NCBI GenBank assembly: GCA_020849795.1 | Contig: JADZFR010000036.1 | Location: 1 to 64,000 of the forward strand | Direction of reading: 5' to 3' | Source of the DNA: Planctomycetota bacterium | Lineage (GTDB): Bacteria > Planctomycetota > UBA8742 > UBA2392 | DNA: 64,000 nt | In this document: piece by piece, positions 25,171 through 34,490 of the stretch | Layout of the letters: each line of letters starts with the position of its first letter | Position numbering within the stretch: position 1 is the first letter of the stretch | Made by a program: the position numbers and the translations under genes | The notes under the pieces: model-generated | What the model was told of the DNA's origin: nothing | What the model saw: only the letters and a program-made list of their open reading frames with translations | Database searches by the model: none

Positions 25171-26127
25171 ATGCGAACACTCGGGGTGATGTTTCTGCTG
25201 TTGCTGATGCCCGCGCTGGCAGCGCAGGCAACGCTGAACATTGCCGGCACCGTCGGCGACAACGAAGAAGAGTTCATTCGCGTCGGTGTGAATTTCGGCG
25301 CCGGGCCGGCCAGCGTGACGCTGTCGCTGACCATCCAGGCAACCGGCGGGTCTTCGGGACTTGACGTGGAACTCATCGACGCCGAAGAGCTTGCCGCCAA
25401 CGGCAGCGCCACGGCCATTGCCGGCGACAGCGACACCGGCACCGGCATGCTGACCATCAACCTGGTGACCGGCAGCTACAGCGGCATCGTGGACTTCATC
25501 ATCGGCATTGAGACCGATGCAGCCAACGGCAACTCGCCCTACAGCGGCACACTGTCGGCCGCGGCGCTGGCGCCGGGCGCGTTGACAAACCTGGGCATCG
25601 ACAGTGTGCCCTACTCGCCGTTTCCGGTCGCGGAACAGATCTTCAACCGCGGCGCGCGCCACGCCGTGGAACACGCATCGGCGGACTCGACCGAACGCAA
25701 CTTCACACTCGACTTCGGCGGCATGGGCCAGGCGGTGACCTTCTGGATCCAGGGCGTCTCGTTCGGCAACGCCACGATCAGCGTCTACGAGATCGACAGC
25801 GGCGGGGTCGAACAGTTGCTGGTGTCGCAGGTCAACCCCGGCCTGTTTGGTGCCGAGAACAACCCGACAACGTCCGTGCGCTCAGGCAGCGTGACGCTGC
25901 GCGTGCGCATGACCTCGCCGGGCGCAGCCGCGGTGATCGGCTACACGCTGGTGTTTCCGTCCAGCGTGACGATCACGAGCGCAAGCGGCGGCGACGGCGG
26001 CGGAGGAGGGGGCGGAGGCGGTGGTGACGACGGCGGGTGCAGCACCGACGCCGGCTCGTCAGGCCTGCTGGCTCTGCTGGCGGGCTTGTCAGCGCTGGCC
26101 GTGAGCCTGCGCCTGCGCCGCGCCTGA
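25171..26127 (+). CDS. Exported protein with a Gly-rich/Cys/TM/Arg C-terminal sorting tail
   Basis: This 318-residue protein begins with a clear signal peptide (MRTLGVMFLLLLMPALAAQA). Two beta-rich domains resemble the choice-of-anchor group. The C-terminus has a poly-Gly linker, then GGC, a hydrophobic helix and an RLRRA end, the layout of MYXO-, GlyGly- or Synerg-CTERM sorting signals. An AGGAG site sits 8 bp before the start. It is a distant paralogue of the protein at 32024-32989, sharing the FGAG, DL/ELID and (N)YSG landmarks. It is probably attached at the cell surface after cleavage near the Cys, by inference. Confidence 0.78.
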   Translation: MRTLGVMFLLLLMPALAAQATLNIAGTVGDNEEEFIRVGVNFGAGPASVTLSLTIQATGGSSGLDVELIDAEELAANGSATAIAGDSDTGTGMLTINLVTGSYSGIVDFIIGIETDAANGNSPYSGTLSAAALAPGALTNLGIDSVPYSPFPVAEQIFNRGARHAVEHASADSTERNFTLDFGGMGQAVTFWIQGVSFGNATISVYEIDSGGVEQLLVSQVNPGLFGAENNPTTSVRSGSVTLRVRMTSPGAAAVIGYTLVFPSSVTITSASGGDGGGGGGGGGGDDGGCSTDAGSSGLLALLAGLSALAVSLRLRRA

Positions 26128-26179
26128 TCGACTCGCCGAAGTCATAGACCAGCACTGTGCGCACCGGACTGCCGCGCCG

Positions 26180-27652
26180 TCACACCAGACCGCGAAAGCA
26201 GACAAAGCCGTTGCGTTCGTGCCGCGTGAAGAAGTCCCGCGCCCGCCGGGCCGCCGGTTCGTATCGTCCTGCTTTCTCGGCAAGCCACAGCGCGTTGCGG
26301 TGATGGGTGCCCGCTGCCAGCAGGTCCACATGGATTTCGGGCGGTGTAGCGGCCAGGGATTTCTCTGCCGAATCGAAGTGCGCGGCGGCCTGCCTGCGGT
26401 CGCCGATACGCCGCCATAGCTGGCAGAGGAAGATGTCGGGATATTCGCGCACGCCCTCGGGCGCTTGTGCTGCCACCGCCGCAAACTCGCGGGGCGCGTC
26501 GCGGTCATGGTGCCGGATCGCGCGCAGCAGATAGGGCCCCAGCAGCGCCGGCCTTAAAAGGTCGCCCAGTCGCTCGTGCCGCTCATCCAGCGCGATGTCG
26601 CACACGCGCTGCAGATAGTCAACGTCTTCAAGCCAGCACGCGTACTGTTGCAGCAATACCGCCTTGGGCCCGATGTTCTCTCCATACTCAAGGGCGTCTT
26701 GCGGCCGCAGCAGGCCCGCGCGCAGCAGGTGCGTGGTCAGCCAAAGGCGCAAGGCAACATCGCGCTCGGGGCCGCCGCGCGGCATGGCGCGCGTCATGAT
26801 CGCCAGCCCGGGCAGCAGGTCACCAGTCTCGGCCTTCATGCGGCCGAGCAGGAACTCCAGCATGCCATAGCCATCAAAGTGCGCGCGCTCGGCACCCAGC
26901 AGGATCAGCGACGCCTCGCTGACCTTCAGCGCCTCGCCCACCCGGTTCAGCGTATGCAGCGTGAGCACAAAACGCACCACCGTGCGGCAACCGGCTTCGT
27001 CAATGATTGCGCCTCGTGTCAGCGGCTCAAGCAGCATGCGGCGGTGATACTCAAGTGCCTCGTGATGACGGCTGCCAAAGAACATCTGCTGCGCCTGCAT
27101 CTCCAGCAGCTTGTGATTCAATGCCGGTTCATCGCACAGCCGCGCCACCTGCTCGGCTGCCTTCAGCAGGTCGGCCGCCCTGACGGTCTCGAACTTCTTG
27201 AGCGCCTTTTCGGTGTCGGCCAGCAGTTGCCCGAAAATGGGGACACTCTGTTCGTTCAGTCGTTTACGCAGCGCCTCATAGGTTGTCAGCGCGTCGTTCA
27301 GGCTGCGCAGCACCCCCAGGTGGTGCTTGCCGGTCAGGGCGCCAAGCCGCATCTGGCTGACGACGTTCATCGCCTCGACCAGTTCAAGCAGATTACCGGC
27401 CATGGCGGATGTTCCGGCGGTGATGTCGCTGACAAAGGGTGTGCCCTCGCCGGCCAGCAGCCAGGCGGGGTTGACGCCCAGGCCCTTGACCAGCGCGGCG
27501 CAGAACTCGGCCGACATGCGCGTGCCCTTAAGGTAGCGGTTGACGTTGGCCACGCTGGTGCCGGTCCTGCGGGCAATCTCGCTTTGCGAGCGGCCTTTGG
27601 TGAGCAGCGCCAGGCGTGCGCGCAGTGCTTCGGATTCGGTGGCAGTTTTCAT
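26180..27652 (-). CDS. HTH transcriptional regulator with TPR-like C-terminal region (paralogue 2)
   Basis: This 490-residue protein has an N-terminal CI-like helix-turn-helix (about 12-75: QSEIARRTGTSVANVNRYLK, GVNPAWLLAGEGTPF) and a long helical repeat region. It is a clear paralogue of the protein at 4903-6432: the HTH, the TAGTSAMAGNLLELVEAMN linker and the following coiled segment align almost without gaps, while the C-terminal halves diverge. It is divergent from the large exported protein at 27813, sharing a 160-bp upstream region it might regulate. The effector is unknown. Confidence 0.8.
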   Translation of the reverse strand: MKTATESEALRARLALLTKGRSQSEIARRTGTSVANVNRYLKGTRMSAEFCAALVKGLGVNPAWLLAGEGTPFVSDITAGTSAMAGNLLELVEAMNVVSQMRLGALTGKHHLGVLRSLNDALTTYEALRKRLNEQSVPIFGQLLADTEKALKKFETVRAADLLKAAEQVARLCDEPALNHKLLEMQAQQMFFGSRHHEALEYHRRMLLEPLTRGAIIDEAGCRTVVRFVLTLHTLNRVGEALKVSEASLILLGAERAHFDGYGMLEFLLGRMKAETGDLLPGLAIMTRAMPRGGPERDVALRLWLTTHLLRAGLLRPQDALEYGENIGPKAVLLQQYACWLEDVDYLQRVCDIALDERHERLGDLLRPALLGPYLLRAIRHHDRDAPREFAAVAAQAPEGVREYPDIFLCQLWRRIGDRRQAAAHFDSAEKSLAATPPEIHVDLLAAGTHHRNALWLAEKAGRYEPAARRARDFFTRHERNGFVCFRGLV

Positions 27653-27812
27653 GGGGCACGGTCGGGTTTACGGCAACGTGATCGCAGGTTCGCCGCCATT
27701 ACATAACTGTAAAGAAACTTTGGCGCACATGCACACGCTTTCTTCACGAATCCGTACAACAAGGACTGGCGGACGGAAATCCGCCTGCAACTCAAAGCGA
27801 CGGAGGTGTGGC

Positions 27813-30686
27813 ATGTACGTCAATCTCTTCAGGCGGGGTTTGGGCTTCATGATTCTGGCTGGGCTGTTCGCAGCTGTGCTGGGCGCGCAGGCGCCGGTGC
27901 CGACGCTGCTCTCGCACGCCAATGGCACGCCGACAACGGCGGCCAACGCGGCATCGTCAAGCCTTGGCATGAGCTCTACGACCGGGGTAAGCCGATTCGT
28001 ATCCGACGACGGGCGCTACGTCGTGGTGAACTCAAGGGCGACCGACCTGGTCTCGGGCTTTGTCAAATCCAACAGCGCAGCCGACCTGTTTCTGCTCGAT
28101 CGGGTGAGCAGCACATACAAACTGATCAGCCACGTCCCCGGCTCAACGACCCAGACAGGCAACGGCGGGTCCGGCACCGCCACCATCAGTGCCGACGGCC
28201 TTTGGGTGGCGTTCACCAGCGCCGCCACCGACCTCGTCAGCGGCGTCACCGACACCAACGGCCAGTCCGATGTCTTCCTTTATGACGTGGCAAACGACAC
28301 CGTCAGACTTGTATCCAGGAGCGGCAGCAATCCCAACGCCACCGCCAACGGTCGCACGATCGGCGCCCAGATCAGCGCCGACGGCCGATATGTGGCGTCG
28401 TACACTCTGGCCACGGACTTTGCGCCGGGGATCACCGACACCAACGGCACCAATGACATCGTCCTCTATGACCGCAACACGGACACCAACCGGATCGTCA
28501 CGCACACCGCGGCGTCGACCACCACAACGTTTACTGCCGCGGGCTCGCAGCCGGATGCCTTTCGCATCAGCTTTGCGCTTTCGGCCGACTACCTCATCTA
28601 CATCTGCGGCGGCACCGACCTGGTCGCCAGCCAGGTGGACACGAATACCTTCGGCGACCTCTTTTGCTACGACATTGCCGCCAACACGAACACGTTGATT
28701 ACCCACACATTCTCTTCAAACGTCACGGCGGCGACAGCGGCTTGTTACTCCGGCGCCATCAGCGCCGACGGCAACTACGTGCTCTACCACCACAACGCCA
28801 GCAACCTCGTCAACGGCACCGACACCAACAGCAATTTCGACCTCTTCCTGTGGGACCGCAACACAAACACCAACACCCTGGTCAGCCACGTCGCGGGCCA
28901 GCCCACGACCGCCAGCTCCAGCATTACGGTAAGCGGACCGCCGCCGCTGCCGGCTGTTTACAATGGCGTGATCAGCGCCGATGGCCGCTACTGCGCCTAC
29001 TTCCATGGCGCCACTGATCTCGTCAGCGGGCAAAGCGGCAGCGGCAGCAACCTGTTCCTGTACGACCGCGTGACCGGAACAAACACCCTGGTCACACGCC
29101 AGCCGGGATCCACAACCATCGCTATCGGCGGCATGGAGGGCATGGGCGGCAATCTGGACGCGGCGATGTCGGCCGACGGGCGCTACTTGGCCTTCGCATG
29201 CGCGGCAGCCAACCTGGTTACCGGGGTGACCGACTCGAACGGCGTCAACGACATCTTTCTGTTTGACCGGACCAGCGGCAGCAACGTGCTGCTGTCACGT
29301 ACCCTGGGGTCGGCCACCACGACCGCCAACGGCACACCTTCCCGCCTGACAATCTCCCGAAACGGGGCGCTGGTAGTTTTCCAGAGTACGGCCACGGACA
29401 TGGCGGTCACCGACACCAATGCCGCCAGCGACCTTATCGGCGTGCCGCTTGGTGCACTCGTCGGCAACGTAAGTCCCGCGGGCGGCAGCACCGTCGGCGG
29501 CTACACCGTCACCGTGACCGGTCGCGGCTTCAGTGGCGTCACCGCGGCGAGCCTGGGCGGCAACGCCGTCAGCGCGCTGAACGTGGCAAGCGATACTTCG
29601 CTGACGTTTACAGCACCCGCCCACGCAGTTGGCGTTGTGGACCTGGCACTTGTCAGCGCGTTTACCACTGTCACCGCCACGGGCGTGTTCACGTACAACT
29701 CGCCGCCGCTGCTGAACAACGTTGCACCCTCAAGCGGGCCGGCAACCGGCGGCACCAGCGTGACCCTGACAGGCAGCGCATTCACCGGCACTACTTCGGT
29801 GACCTTCGGCGGCGTCGCGGCGACGTTTACCGTCAACAGTGACACCAGCATCTCGGCAACCACCCCGGCCCATGCCGTGGGCGCGGTCTCGGTAATCGTG
29901 ACCAACCCCCTGGGCAGCAATGCGGCAAACACGGCATTCACTTACACGGTACCCGCGCCAACTGTCGGCAACGTTTCGCCTGCCAGCGGCGACGTCGCAG
30001 GCGGATACACGGCCACGATCACGGGCACCAGTTTCGTCAGCGTAAGCGGCGTGACCTTTGGCGGCACGGCTGCCACAAACGTGTCGGCAACCAGCAGCAC
30101 GACCGTTACCTGCACGGTGCCCAGCCACGCCGCGGGCGTCGTGTCTGTCGAAGTCACGACCGCCACCGGCACGAGCGCCGCCAACACGCTGTTTACGTAC
30201 TTTGTGCCGGCTGCGCCGCAGCAGCTTGATATCACGCGCTCGGGCACACCGGTCGGCCACGGCAGCGTCGACACCACGCCGCCGGCACAGGCGGGTACGG
30301 GGCTGACGCTGATCTATACCCTCAGCAACCTCGGCGGACAGGACATCGTGCTTGCGGGCCCCGTGACGCACTCCGGCGCGAACAACTGTGCCGTCAGTCT
30401 GGTGCAGCCGGCAACCACGATCACGGGCGGCAACTCTTCGCCGCTTGAGGTCACGGTCACGCCCGCGGCTTCGGGCTCTTTCAGTGTCGTGATCACCGTT
30501 GCCAGCAACGACCCGACCCAGAACCCATGGTCGTGGACGGTCAGTGGCACCGCCGCGCCGTCAACGCCCAACGGGGGCGGCAGCAAGTCCGGCGGTAGTT
30601 CAGGCGGCGGCTGTGCAGCCGGTGCCGGGTCATTGCCGCTGCTCGCGCTGCTGCTGCCAATGTTTGTCCGCCGCAGACGGCGCTAG
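27813..30686 (+). CDS. Large exported beta-propeller / IPT-TIG protein with C-terminal sorting tail
   Basis: This 957-residue protein has a signal peptide (ending near LGAQAP). Residues of about 35-540 form six or seven PD40/TolB-like propeller repeats, recognisable by ISADGRYV-like and TDTNG-x-x-D-x-x-LYD motifs. Three IPT/TIG Ig-like domains follow at about 549, 631 and 715 (VSPAGGSTVGG, VAPSSGPATGG, VSPASGDVAGG), then a choice-of-anchor-D-like domain. The tail is Gly/Ser-rich, SGGGCAAG, a hydrophobic helix and RRRRR. This is a Synerg-CTERM-like sorting signal. A GGAGG site precedes the start. It is probably a surface-displayed adhesion or binding protein. Confidence 0.82.
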   Translation: MYVNLFRRGLGFMILAGLFAAVLGAQAPVPTLLSHANGTPTTAANAASSSLGMSSTTGVSRFVSDDGRYVVVNSRATDLVSGFVKSNSAADLFLLDRVSSTYKLISHVPGSTTQTGNGGSGTATISADGLWVAFTSAATDLVSGVTDTNGQSDVFLYDVANDTVRLVSRSGSNPNATANGRTIGAQISADGRYVASYTLATDFAPGITDTNGTNDIVLYDRNTDTNRIVTHTAASTTTTFTAAGSQPDAFRISFALSADYLIYICGGTDLVASQVDTNTFGDLFCYDIAANTNTLITHTFSSNVTAATAACYSGAISADGNYVLYHHNASNLVNGTDTNSNFDLFLWDRNTNTNTLVSHVAGQPTTASSSITVSGPPPLPAVYNGVISADGRYCAYFHGATDLVSGQSGSGSNLFLYDRVTGTNTLVTRQPGSTTIAIGGMEGMGGNLDAAMSADGRYLAFACAAANLVTGVTDSNGVNDIFLFDRTSGSNVLLSRTLGSATTTANGTPSRLTISRNGALVVFQSTATDMAVTDTNAASDLIGVPLGALVGNVSPAGGSTVGGYTVTVTGRGFSGVTAASLGGNAVSALNVASDTSLTFTAPAHAVGVVDLALVSAFTTVTATGVFTYNSPPLLNNVAPSSGPATGGTSVTLTGSAFTGTTSVTFGGVAATFTVNSDTSISATTPAHAVGAVSVIVTNPLGSNAANTAFTYTVPAPTVGNVSPASGDVAGGYTATITGTSFVSVSGVTFGGTAATNVSATSSTTVTCTVPSHAAGVVSVEVTTATGTSAANTLFTYFVPAAPQQLDITRSGTPVGHGSVDTTPPAQAGTGLTLIYTLSNLGGQDIVLAGPVTHSGANNCAVSLVQPATTITGGNSSPLEVTVTPAASGSFSVVITVASNDPTQNPWSWTVSGTAAPSTPNGGGSKSGGSSGGGCAAGAGSLPLLALLLPMFVRRRRR

Positions 30687-30702
30687 ATGCGTTGTTTGCC
30701 AC

Positions 30703-30730
30703 AAAGCCCCGGCGATCAAGCCGGGGCTTT
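30703..30730 (+). terminator. Hairpin after the propeller/TIG gene
   Basis: An 11-bp inverted repeat (AAAGCCCCGGC / GCCGGGGCTTT) with a 6-nt loop lies 17 bp beyond the stop codon. The right arm ends in TTT, consistent with an intrinsic terminator. Confidence 0.75.
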
Positions 30731-30833
30731 GCCATGGCAGCGCCCCGAGAAGCAGCCAGTCGCCGGATTGTACGGCCCGTGGCCGGCGTTAGGATCACGC
30801 CTCCACGGGCCGTGGATGTTTGGGGAACTCGCG

Positions 30834-32027
30834 ATGACAGCGACCGCCGCACCGCTATTGAGCAGTGAAGAAATTCAGCGCTATGCGCGCCATTTGATCC
30901 TGCCTGAATTCGGCAAAGCCGGCCAGGAAAAGCTCAAGCGTTCCAGCGTGCTGTGCGTGGGCGCGGGCGGGCTGGGCTCGCCGATGGCCATGTACCTGGC
31001 GGCGGCGGGCGTGGGCCGCATCGGCATCGTCGACTTTGACGTGGTCGATGTCAGCAACCTGCAGCGCCAGATCATCCACGGGCAGAGCACCGTCGGCGTG
31101 CGCAAGGTGGTCAGCGCCAAGAACCGCATCAAAGACCTGAACCCGAACGTGGACGTCGTGATCCATGAAGTCGCGCTGTCCAGCACCAACGCCCGCCAGA
31201 TCGTGCGCGACTACGACGTAGTCGCCGACGGCACCGACAACTTTCCGACGCGCTACCTGGTCAATGACGCGTGCGTGCTTGAGGGCAAGCCCAACAGCTA
31301 CGCCAGCATCTTCCGCTTTGACGGGCAGGCCACCGTGTTCGGCCTGCCGGGCGGGCCGTGCTACCGCTGCCTGTACCCCGATCCGCCGCCGCCGGGCATG
31401 GTGCCAAGTTGTGCGGAGGGCGGCGTGCTGGGCGTGCTGCCGGGAATCGTCGGATGCATACAGGCGTTGGAGACTTTGAAGGTGCTCACGGGCATTGGAG
31501 AGCCACTGAAGGGGCGCCTGATGGTGTTCGACGCCCTGGGCATGAAGTTCCGGGAACTGAAGATCCGCAAAGACCCGGGCTGCCCGATTTGCGGCGACAA
31601 GCGCACGATTCATGAACTGATTGATTACCACCAGTTCTGCGGCGTGCCTAACGACGAGGAAGCCGCCAAGGCCCGTGAAGCCCAGGAGAAATCAGCCGTG
31701 CGACCCGACGAGATTACACCCGAGCAGCTCAAGGCCCGCATCGACAAAGGCGACAAACCGTTTCTTGTCGATGTTCGCAACGCCAACGAGCTGGACATCT
31801 GCAAGCTGCCCTACGACGCATGGATCCCGTTGCCCGAGTTCGGCCAGCGCTGGGAAGAACTCGCCGGCCAGAAGAACACCGAGCTGGTGATCTATTGCCG
31901 CAGCGGCGCGCGCAGCGGCCAGGTGACCCAGTTTCTCAAGCAGCAGGGCTTCACCAACGTCAAGAACATGATCGGCGGCATGCTGCGCTGGAGCGACGAA
32001 GTCGACCCCACCAGCGCCAAGTACTAA
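30834..32027 (+). CDS. ThiF/MoeB-type adenylyltransferase fused to a rhodanese domain
   Basis: This 397-residue protein has an E1-like adenylating domain with the nucleotide loop CVGAGGLGSP near 41-50. Zinc-binding cysteine pairs CYRC and CPIC are present. A C-terminal rhodanese domain (about 290-397) has its catalytic cysteine at about residue 355 in VIYCRSGARSGQ. The layout is that of MoeB-R/MoeZ proteins, which activate small ubiquitin-like sulfur carriers (ThiS, MoaD, CysO) and transfer sulfur. The rhodanese here has a normal Cys, unlike the one at 52724-53047. I start at 30834; an alternative ATG lies at 30816. Its stop overlaps that of the converging exported-protein gene. Confidence 0.92.
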   Translation: MTATAAPLLSSEEIQRYARHLILPEFGKAGQEKLKRSSVLCVGAGGLGSPMAMYLAAAGVGRIGIVDFDVVDVSNLQRQIIHGQSTVGVRKVVSAKNRIKDLNPNVDVVIHEVALSSTNARQIVRDYDVVADGTDNFPTRYLVNDACVLEGKPNSYASIFRFDGQATVFGLPGGPCYRCLYPDPPPPGMVPSCAEGGVLGVLPGIVGCIQALETLKVLTGIGEPLKGRLMVFDALGMKFRELKIRKDPGCPICGDKRTIHELIDYHQFCGVPNDEEAAKAREAQEKSAVRPDEITPEQLKARIDKGDKPFLVDVRNANELDICKLPYDAWIPLPEFGQRWEELAGQKNTELVIYCRSGARSGQVTQFLKQQGFTNVKNMIGGMLRWSDEVDPTSAKY

Positions 32028-32989
32028 CGCGCGTGGACCCTGGCGGGCCGGCTTCGCGCCGGCCTGCTTCGTTTTGCGCCCGAAAGACGCAGCGACACCA
32101 CAGCGCCCGCAAGCAGCAGCGCCAGCGCCCAAGACGGCGATTGCCCCGTGCCTGTGCTGCATTCGGTCTTGGTGCCGCCCTGCTGATCACTGCTGCCGAC
32201 GCGCCGCACACTGATGCCGCTGGGCGCGCTGATGCCCCAGGAAGCGCTGCCGTTCTGGCCCGCGAACGCCTTGGAGTTCACGCGAATGTAGACCTTGCCG
32301 CTGTGGGTCAGCGGCACGGCGGTGACGTCGCCGCCTGTCGGGTTCGTAAAGGTCGCCAGCGACATGGCCGAGCCGCCGGTGGTGTCGAACAGCTCTATGC
32401 GCTCGATGCCCGTGCCCACGCCCTCAAAGCGCAGAAACACGGTCTGGGACGAGCCGCCGAAATCCAGTTCAAGGCCCACCGGCACTATCGAGCCCGCGGG
32501 CACCGTGCCGTCCCAGAACGCGAAACGCCTCACGGCCGTCTTCAGCCCGCTGGCGCCAAGGATGATCTGGTCCTGCATCACAAACTCGATCAAGCCGGCG
32601 TTGCTTGTCAGGCTGCCCGCGTAGTCTGATGCCGTGGTGCCCTGCGCGGTTTCGATCTCAACGGCAAACTCGCGCACGCCGCTGTAGTTGCCGCTCAGCG
32701 CGGCGTTGGCTGTGCCCGGGCCCAGCACGACCGCTTCGTCGATCGAGGTCGGGTTCGGCACCGCGCTGGATGCCAGGCCATCCAGGTCAATCAGCCGCAC
32801 GATCAAGCCGCTGGCCGCATTGGTGGTCAGGCCGCAAGCCAGCGTCCAGCTTGTGCTGCCCGCGCCGAAGTCGATTTCATACAGCAGGGTCAGCCGCCGA
32901 TCGCCGGGGACCGAGCCGTTCAGGCTTTCGGTGTCCTGCGCAGCCAGCGGCGCCGCCAGTAGCAACAGCAGTACAAGAACTCGCGGCAT
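32024..32989 (-). CDS. Exported protein with a Cys/TM/Arg C-terminal sorting tail
   Basis: This 321-residue protein has a signal peptide (MPRVLVLLLLLAAPLAAQ), two beta-rich domains and a tail of TECSTG, a hydrophobic helix and basic residues. It is a distant paralogue of the protein at 25171-26127. The last 15 or so residues (repeated SRPAR) are encoded by a GC-rich palindrome at 32041-32065 that probably also terminates the converging ThiF gene, and the stop codons overlap as CTAA. The longer frame to 33040 lacks a signal peptide, so I start at 32989. Surface anchoring is inferred. Confidence 0.76.
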   Translation of the reverse strand: MPRVLVLLLLLAAPLAAQDTESLNGSVPGDRRLTLLYEIDFGAGSTSWTLACGLTTNAASGLIVRLIDLDGLASSAVPNPTSIDEAVVLGPGTANAALSGNYSGVREFAVEIETAQGTTASDYAGSLTSNAGLIEFVMQDQIILGASGLKTAVRRFAFWDGTVPAGSIVPVGLELDFGGSSQTVFLRFEGVGTGIERIELFDTTGGSAMSLATFTNPTGGDVTAVPLTHSGKVYIRVNSKAFAGQNGSASWGISAPSGISVRRVGSSDQQGGTKTECSTGTGQSPSWALALLLAGAVVSLRLSGAKRSRPARSRPARVHAR

Positions 32990-33075
32990 GTTCACCCCAT
33001 TGTTCAACGACGTGAGAACGCCGCGGTTGGCCCGAACCATCCCTTGACCTGCGATGCCGTGCGGTTACTGTGGTT

Positions 33076-33153
33076 GTGGGCGCGGCGAGAGGCCGTGAAC
33101 CTGGTCAGGTCCGAAAGGAAGCAGCCATAGCGAACCCCCTCGGGTGCGCCCAC
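33076..33153 (+). ncRNA. ffs: Small signal recognition particle RNA (4.5S type)
   Basis: A 78-nt segment begins GUGGGCGC and ends GCGCCCAC, which pair as the closing stem. It contains the universal domain IV: CUGGUCAGGUCC, a GAAA tetraloop, then GGAAGCAGCC, with the conserved asymmetric and symmetric internal loops. This RNA binds Ffh and directs membrane proteins to the translocon. It is followed at once by an intrinsic terminator. No signal for a longer, Alu-containing SRP RNA was seen. Confidence 0.95.
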
Positions 33154-33162
33154 CTAACTCAA

Positions 33163-33188
33163 GCGGACGGCAATTGCCGTCCGCTTTT
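33163..33188 (+). terminator. Intrinsic terminator of the SRP RNA gene
   Basis: A perfect palindrome (GCGGACGGCAATTGCCGTCC then GC) with arms 33163-33171 and 33176-33184 around AATT is followed by TTTT. It ends 22 bp before the 3' end of the converging DUF4097-like gene and could serve both directions. Confidence 0.92.
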
Positions 33189-33209
33189 CATTACCAAGCC
33201 AGCGCCACC

Positions 33210-33971
33210 CTATTTGCGTTCCAGAGAAATCGTGCCGACCGCCACGGAAGCCGCGATCAACCCCGGCCCCTGGCCCAGTGCGCCCTTGGCGCGGCTGCCC
33301 ACCAGTGTGGTCTGCAGCGGCACCAGGTGAATGTCGTTGTTCAGCTTCACGCCGCCCATCGCGCTCTTGAAGTCGATCTGCCCGATGTAGGTCACCGGCA
33401 GATGCAGGTGAATGTTGCCGGTGGCGGCTTTGAAGTTCGCGCTTTCGAGCATGGCCGAGCCCGCCGTCAGCGTGAGGTTGCCCGCGCCGATCTGGCCCTC
33501 GGCGCGGCCTTCAAGTCGATGGGTCGCGATGTTGGCCTTGCCGGTCCCGACGCGGAAGTGGCTGTTGCCGGCGATGCGTTCGGCCTCGACGGTGATGACG
33601 CCGACGCCGGTGCGCAGGTTGTGTTCGCCGCTAAGGCCCTTGGCATCAATGGCGCCGACCGCGACTTTGACCTTTAGGTTGATCGCCATCGGCACGCGCA
33701 CTTCGTAACTGACGCGGCGCGCGCCGATCGCCGCGTCTGACGCGCGAATCTTCATGCAGCCGTCGCCTTGCGTGATTTCAACGTCGCGGTCGCTGACGGG
33801 CGCCGCGTCGCGGCTTGCCTTGAAGCGTGCCACGACCTCGACGATGCCGGGGCGGCCGGGTTCGACTTTGACGTCGCCGATGCCGTTTTCGATGACGATG
33901 CACTCAACGCCGGGCTCGATGCCGACCACGCGCGTGACGGTGCCGATTTCTGTGTTGTTCAGGAACATCAT
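33210..33971 (-). CDS. DUF4097-like beta-strand repeat protein
   Basis: This 253-residue protein is made almost entirely of short beta-strand repeats with a regular hydrophobic pattern (for example INLKVKVAVGAIDAKGLSGE, FRVGTGKANIATHRLEG), as in DUF4097/DUF4098 putative adhesin-like proteins that fold as beta-solenoids. It lacks an obvious signal peptide. The start at 33971 follows a GGAGG site; longer readings upstream overlap the opposite-strand gene. It is divergent from 34029 with 57 bp between. The function is unknown. Confidence 0.75.
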   Translation of the reverse strand: MMFLNNTEIGTVTRVVGIEPGVECIVIENGIGDVKVEPGRPGIVEVVARFKASRDAAPVSDRDVEITQGDGCMKIRASDAAIGARRVSYEVRVPMAINLKVKVAVGAIDAKGLSGEHNLRTGVGVITVEAERIAGNSHFRVGTGKANIATHRLEGRAEGQIGAGNLTLTAGSAMLESANFKAATGNIHLHLPVTYIGQIDFKSAMGGVKLNNDIHLVPLQTTLVGSRAKGALGQGPGLIAASVAVGTISLERK

Positions 33972-34028
33972 GTTGGCCTCCGGTGATGATTGCGGGACTG
34001 GCGGCCACAATTTCAGTATCATGCAGCC

Positions 34029-34490
34029 ATGAAGCCGCGCGCCGAAGACCTGCCGGATGACAACACCGTGGGCGACCCCGTCGAGGGCGAGCGGAAGCTG
34101 CACCAGTGGTTGAGCGCGGCCAACAGCTTCGAGAACTACATCGGCATGATCCCGCGCAGCGCGCCGTACGTTCCGCCGGAACAGCGCCCCCCGGCTGATT
34201 TCAAGCCGGTACGCGAGGTACTGGACGTCAGGGGAAAGCAGCTCTGGACGGCAATTTGCGTCGCCGGCGCCGCGTTCGGTCTGGTTGGCGCGTACTTTCA
34301 TGGCGCGGACCTGTCGCAGAGTCCTGATGACGAAGCGCCGGGCATGCAGTTGATTCGGCTGGCGTTTGGCGGGCTGCTCGGGGTGCTTGCCGCCGCGGCG
34401 CCGGGGTTTTGTGTTGCGTTGATGTTCACGAAAAAGCGGTACCAGAAGGCAGACGATGACACCGGAAGAGATCGTCCAGAAGCAACTTGA
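34029..34490 (+). CDS. Small membrane protein with two transmembrane segments
   Basis: This 153-residue protein has a hydrophilic N-terminal half with a PYVPPEQRPPADFKP proline-rich stretch. Two membrane helices follow (about 76-93 and 108-131), with a basic C-terminus. No family is recognised. Its last 35 bases overlap the start of the next gene, implying co-translation. It is likely a membrane accessory protein of unknown role. Confidence 0.68.
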   Translation: MKPRAEDLPDDNTVGDPVEGERKLHQWLSAANSFENYIGMIPRSAPYVPPEQRPPADFKPVREVLDVRGKQLWTAICVAGAAFGLVGAYFHGADLSQSPDDEAPGMQLIRLAFGGLLGVLAAAAPGFCVALMFTKKRYQKADDDTGRDRPEAT

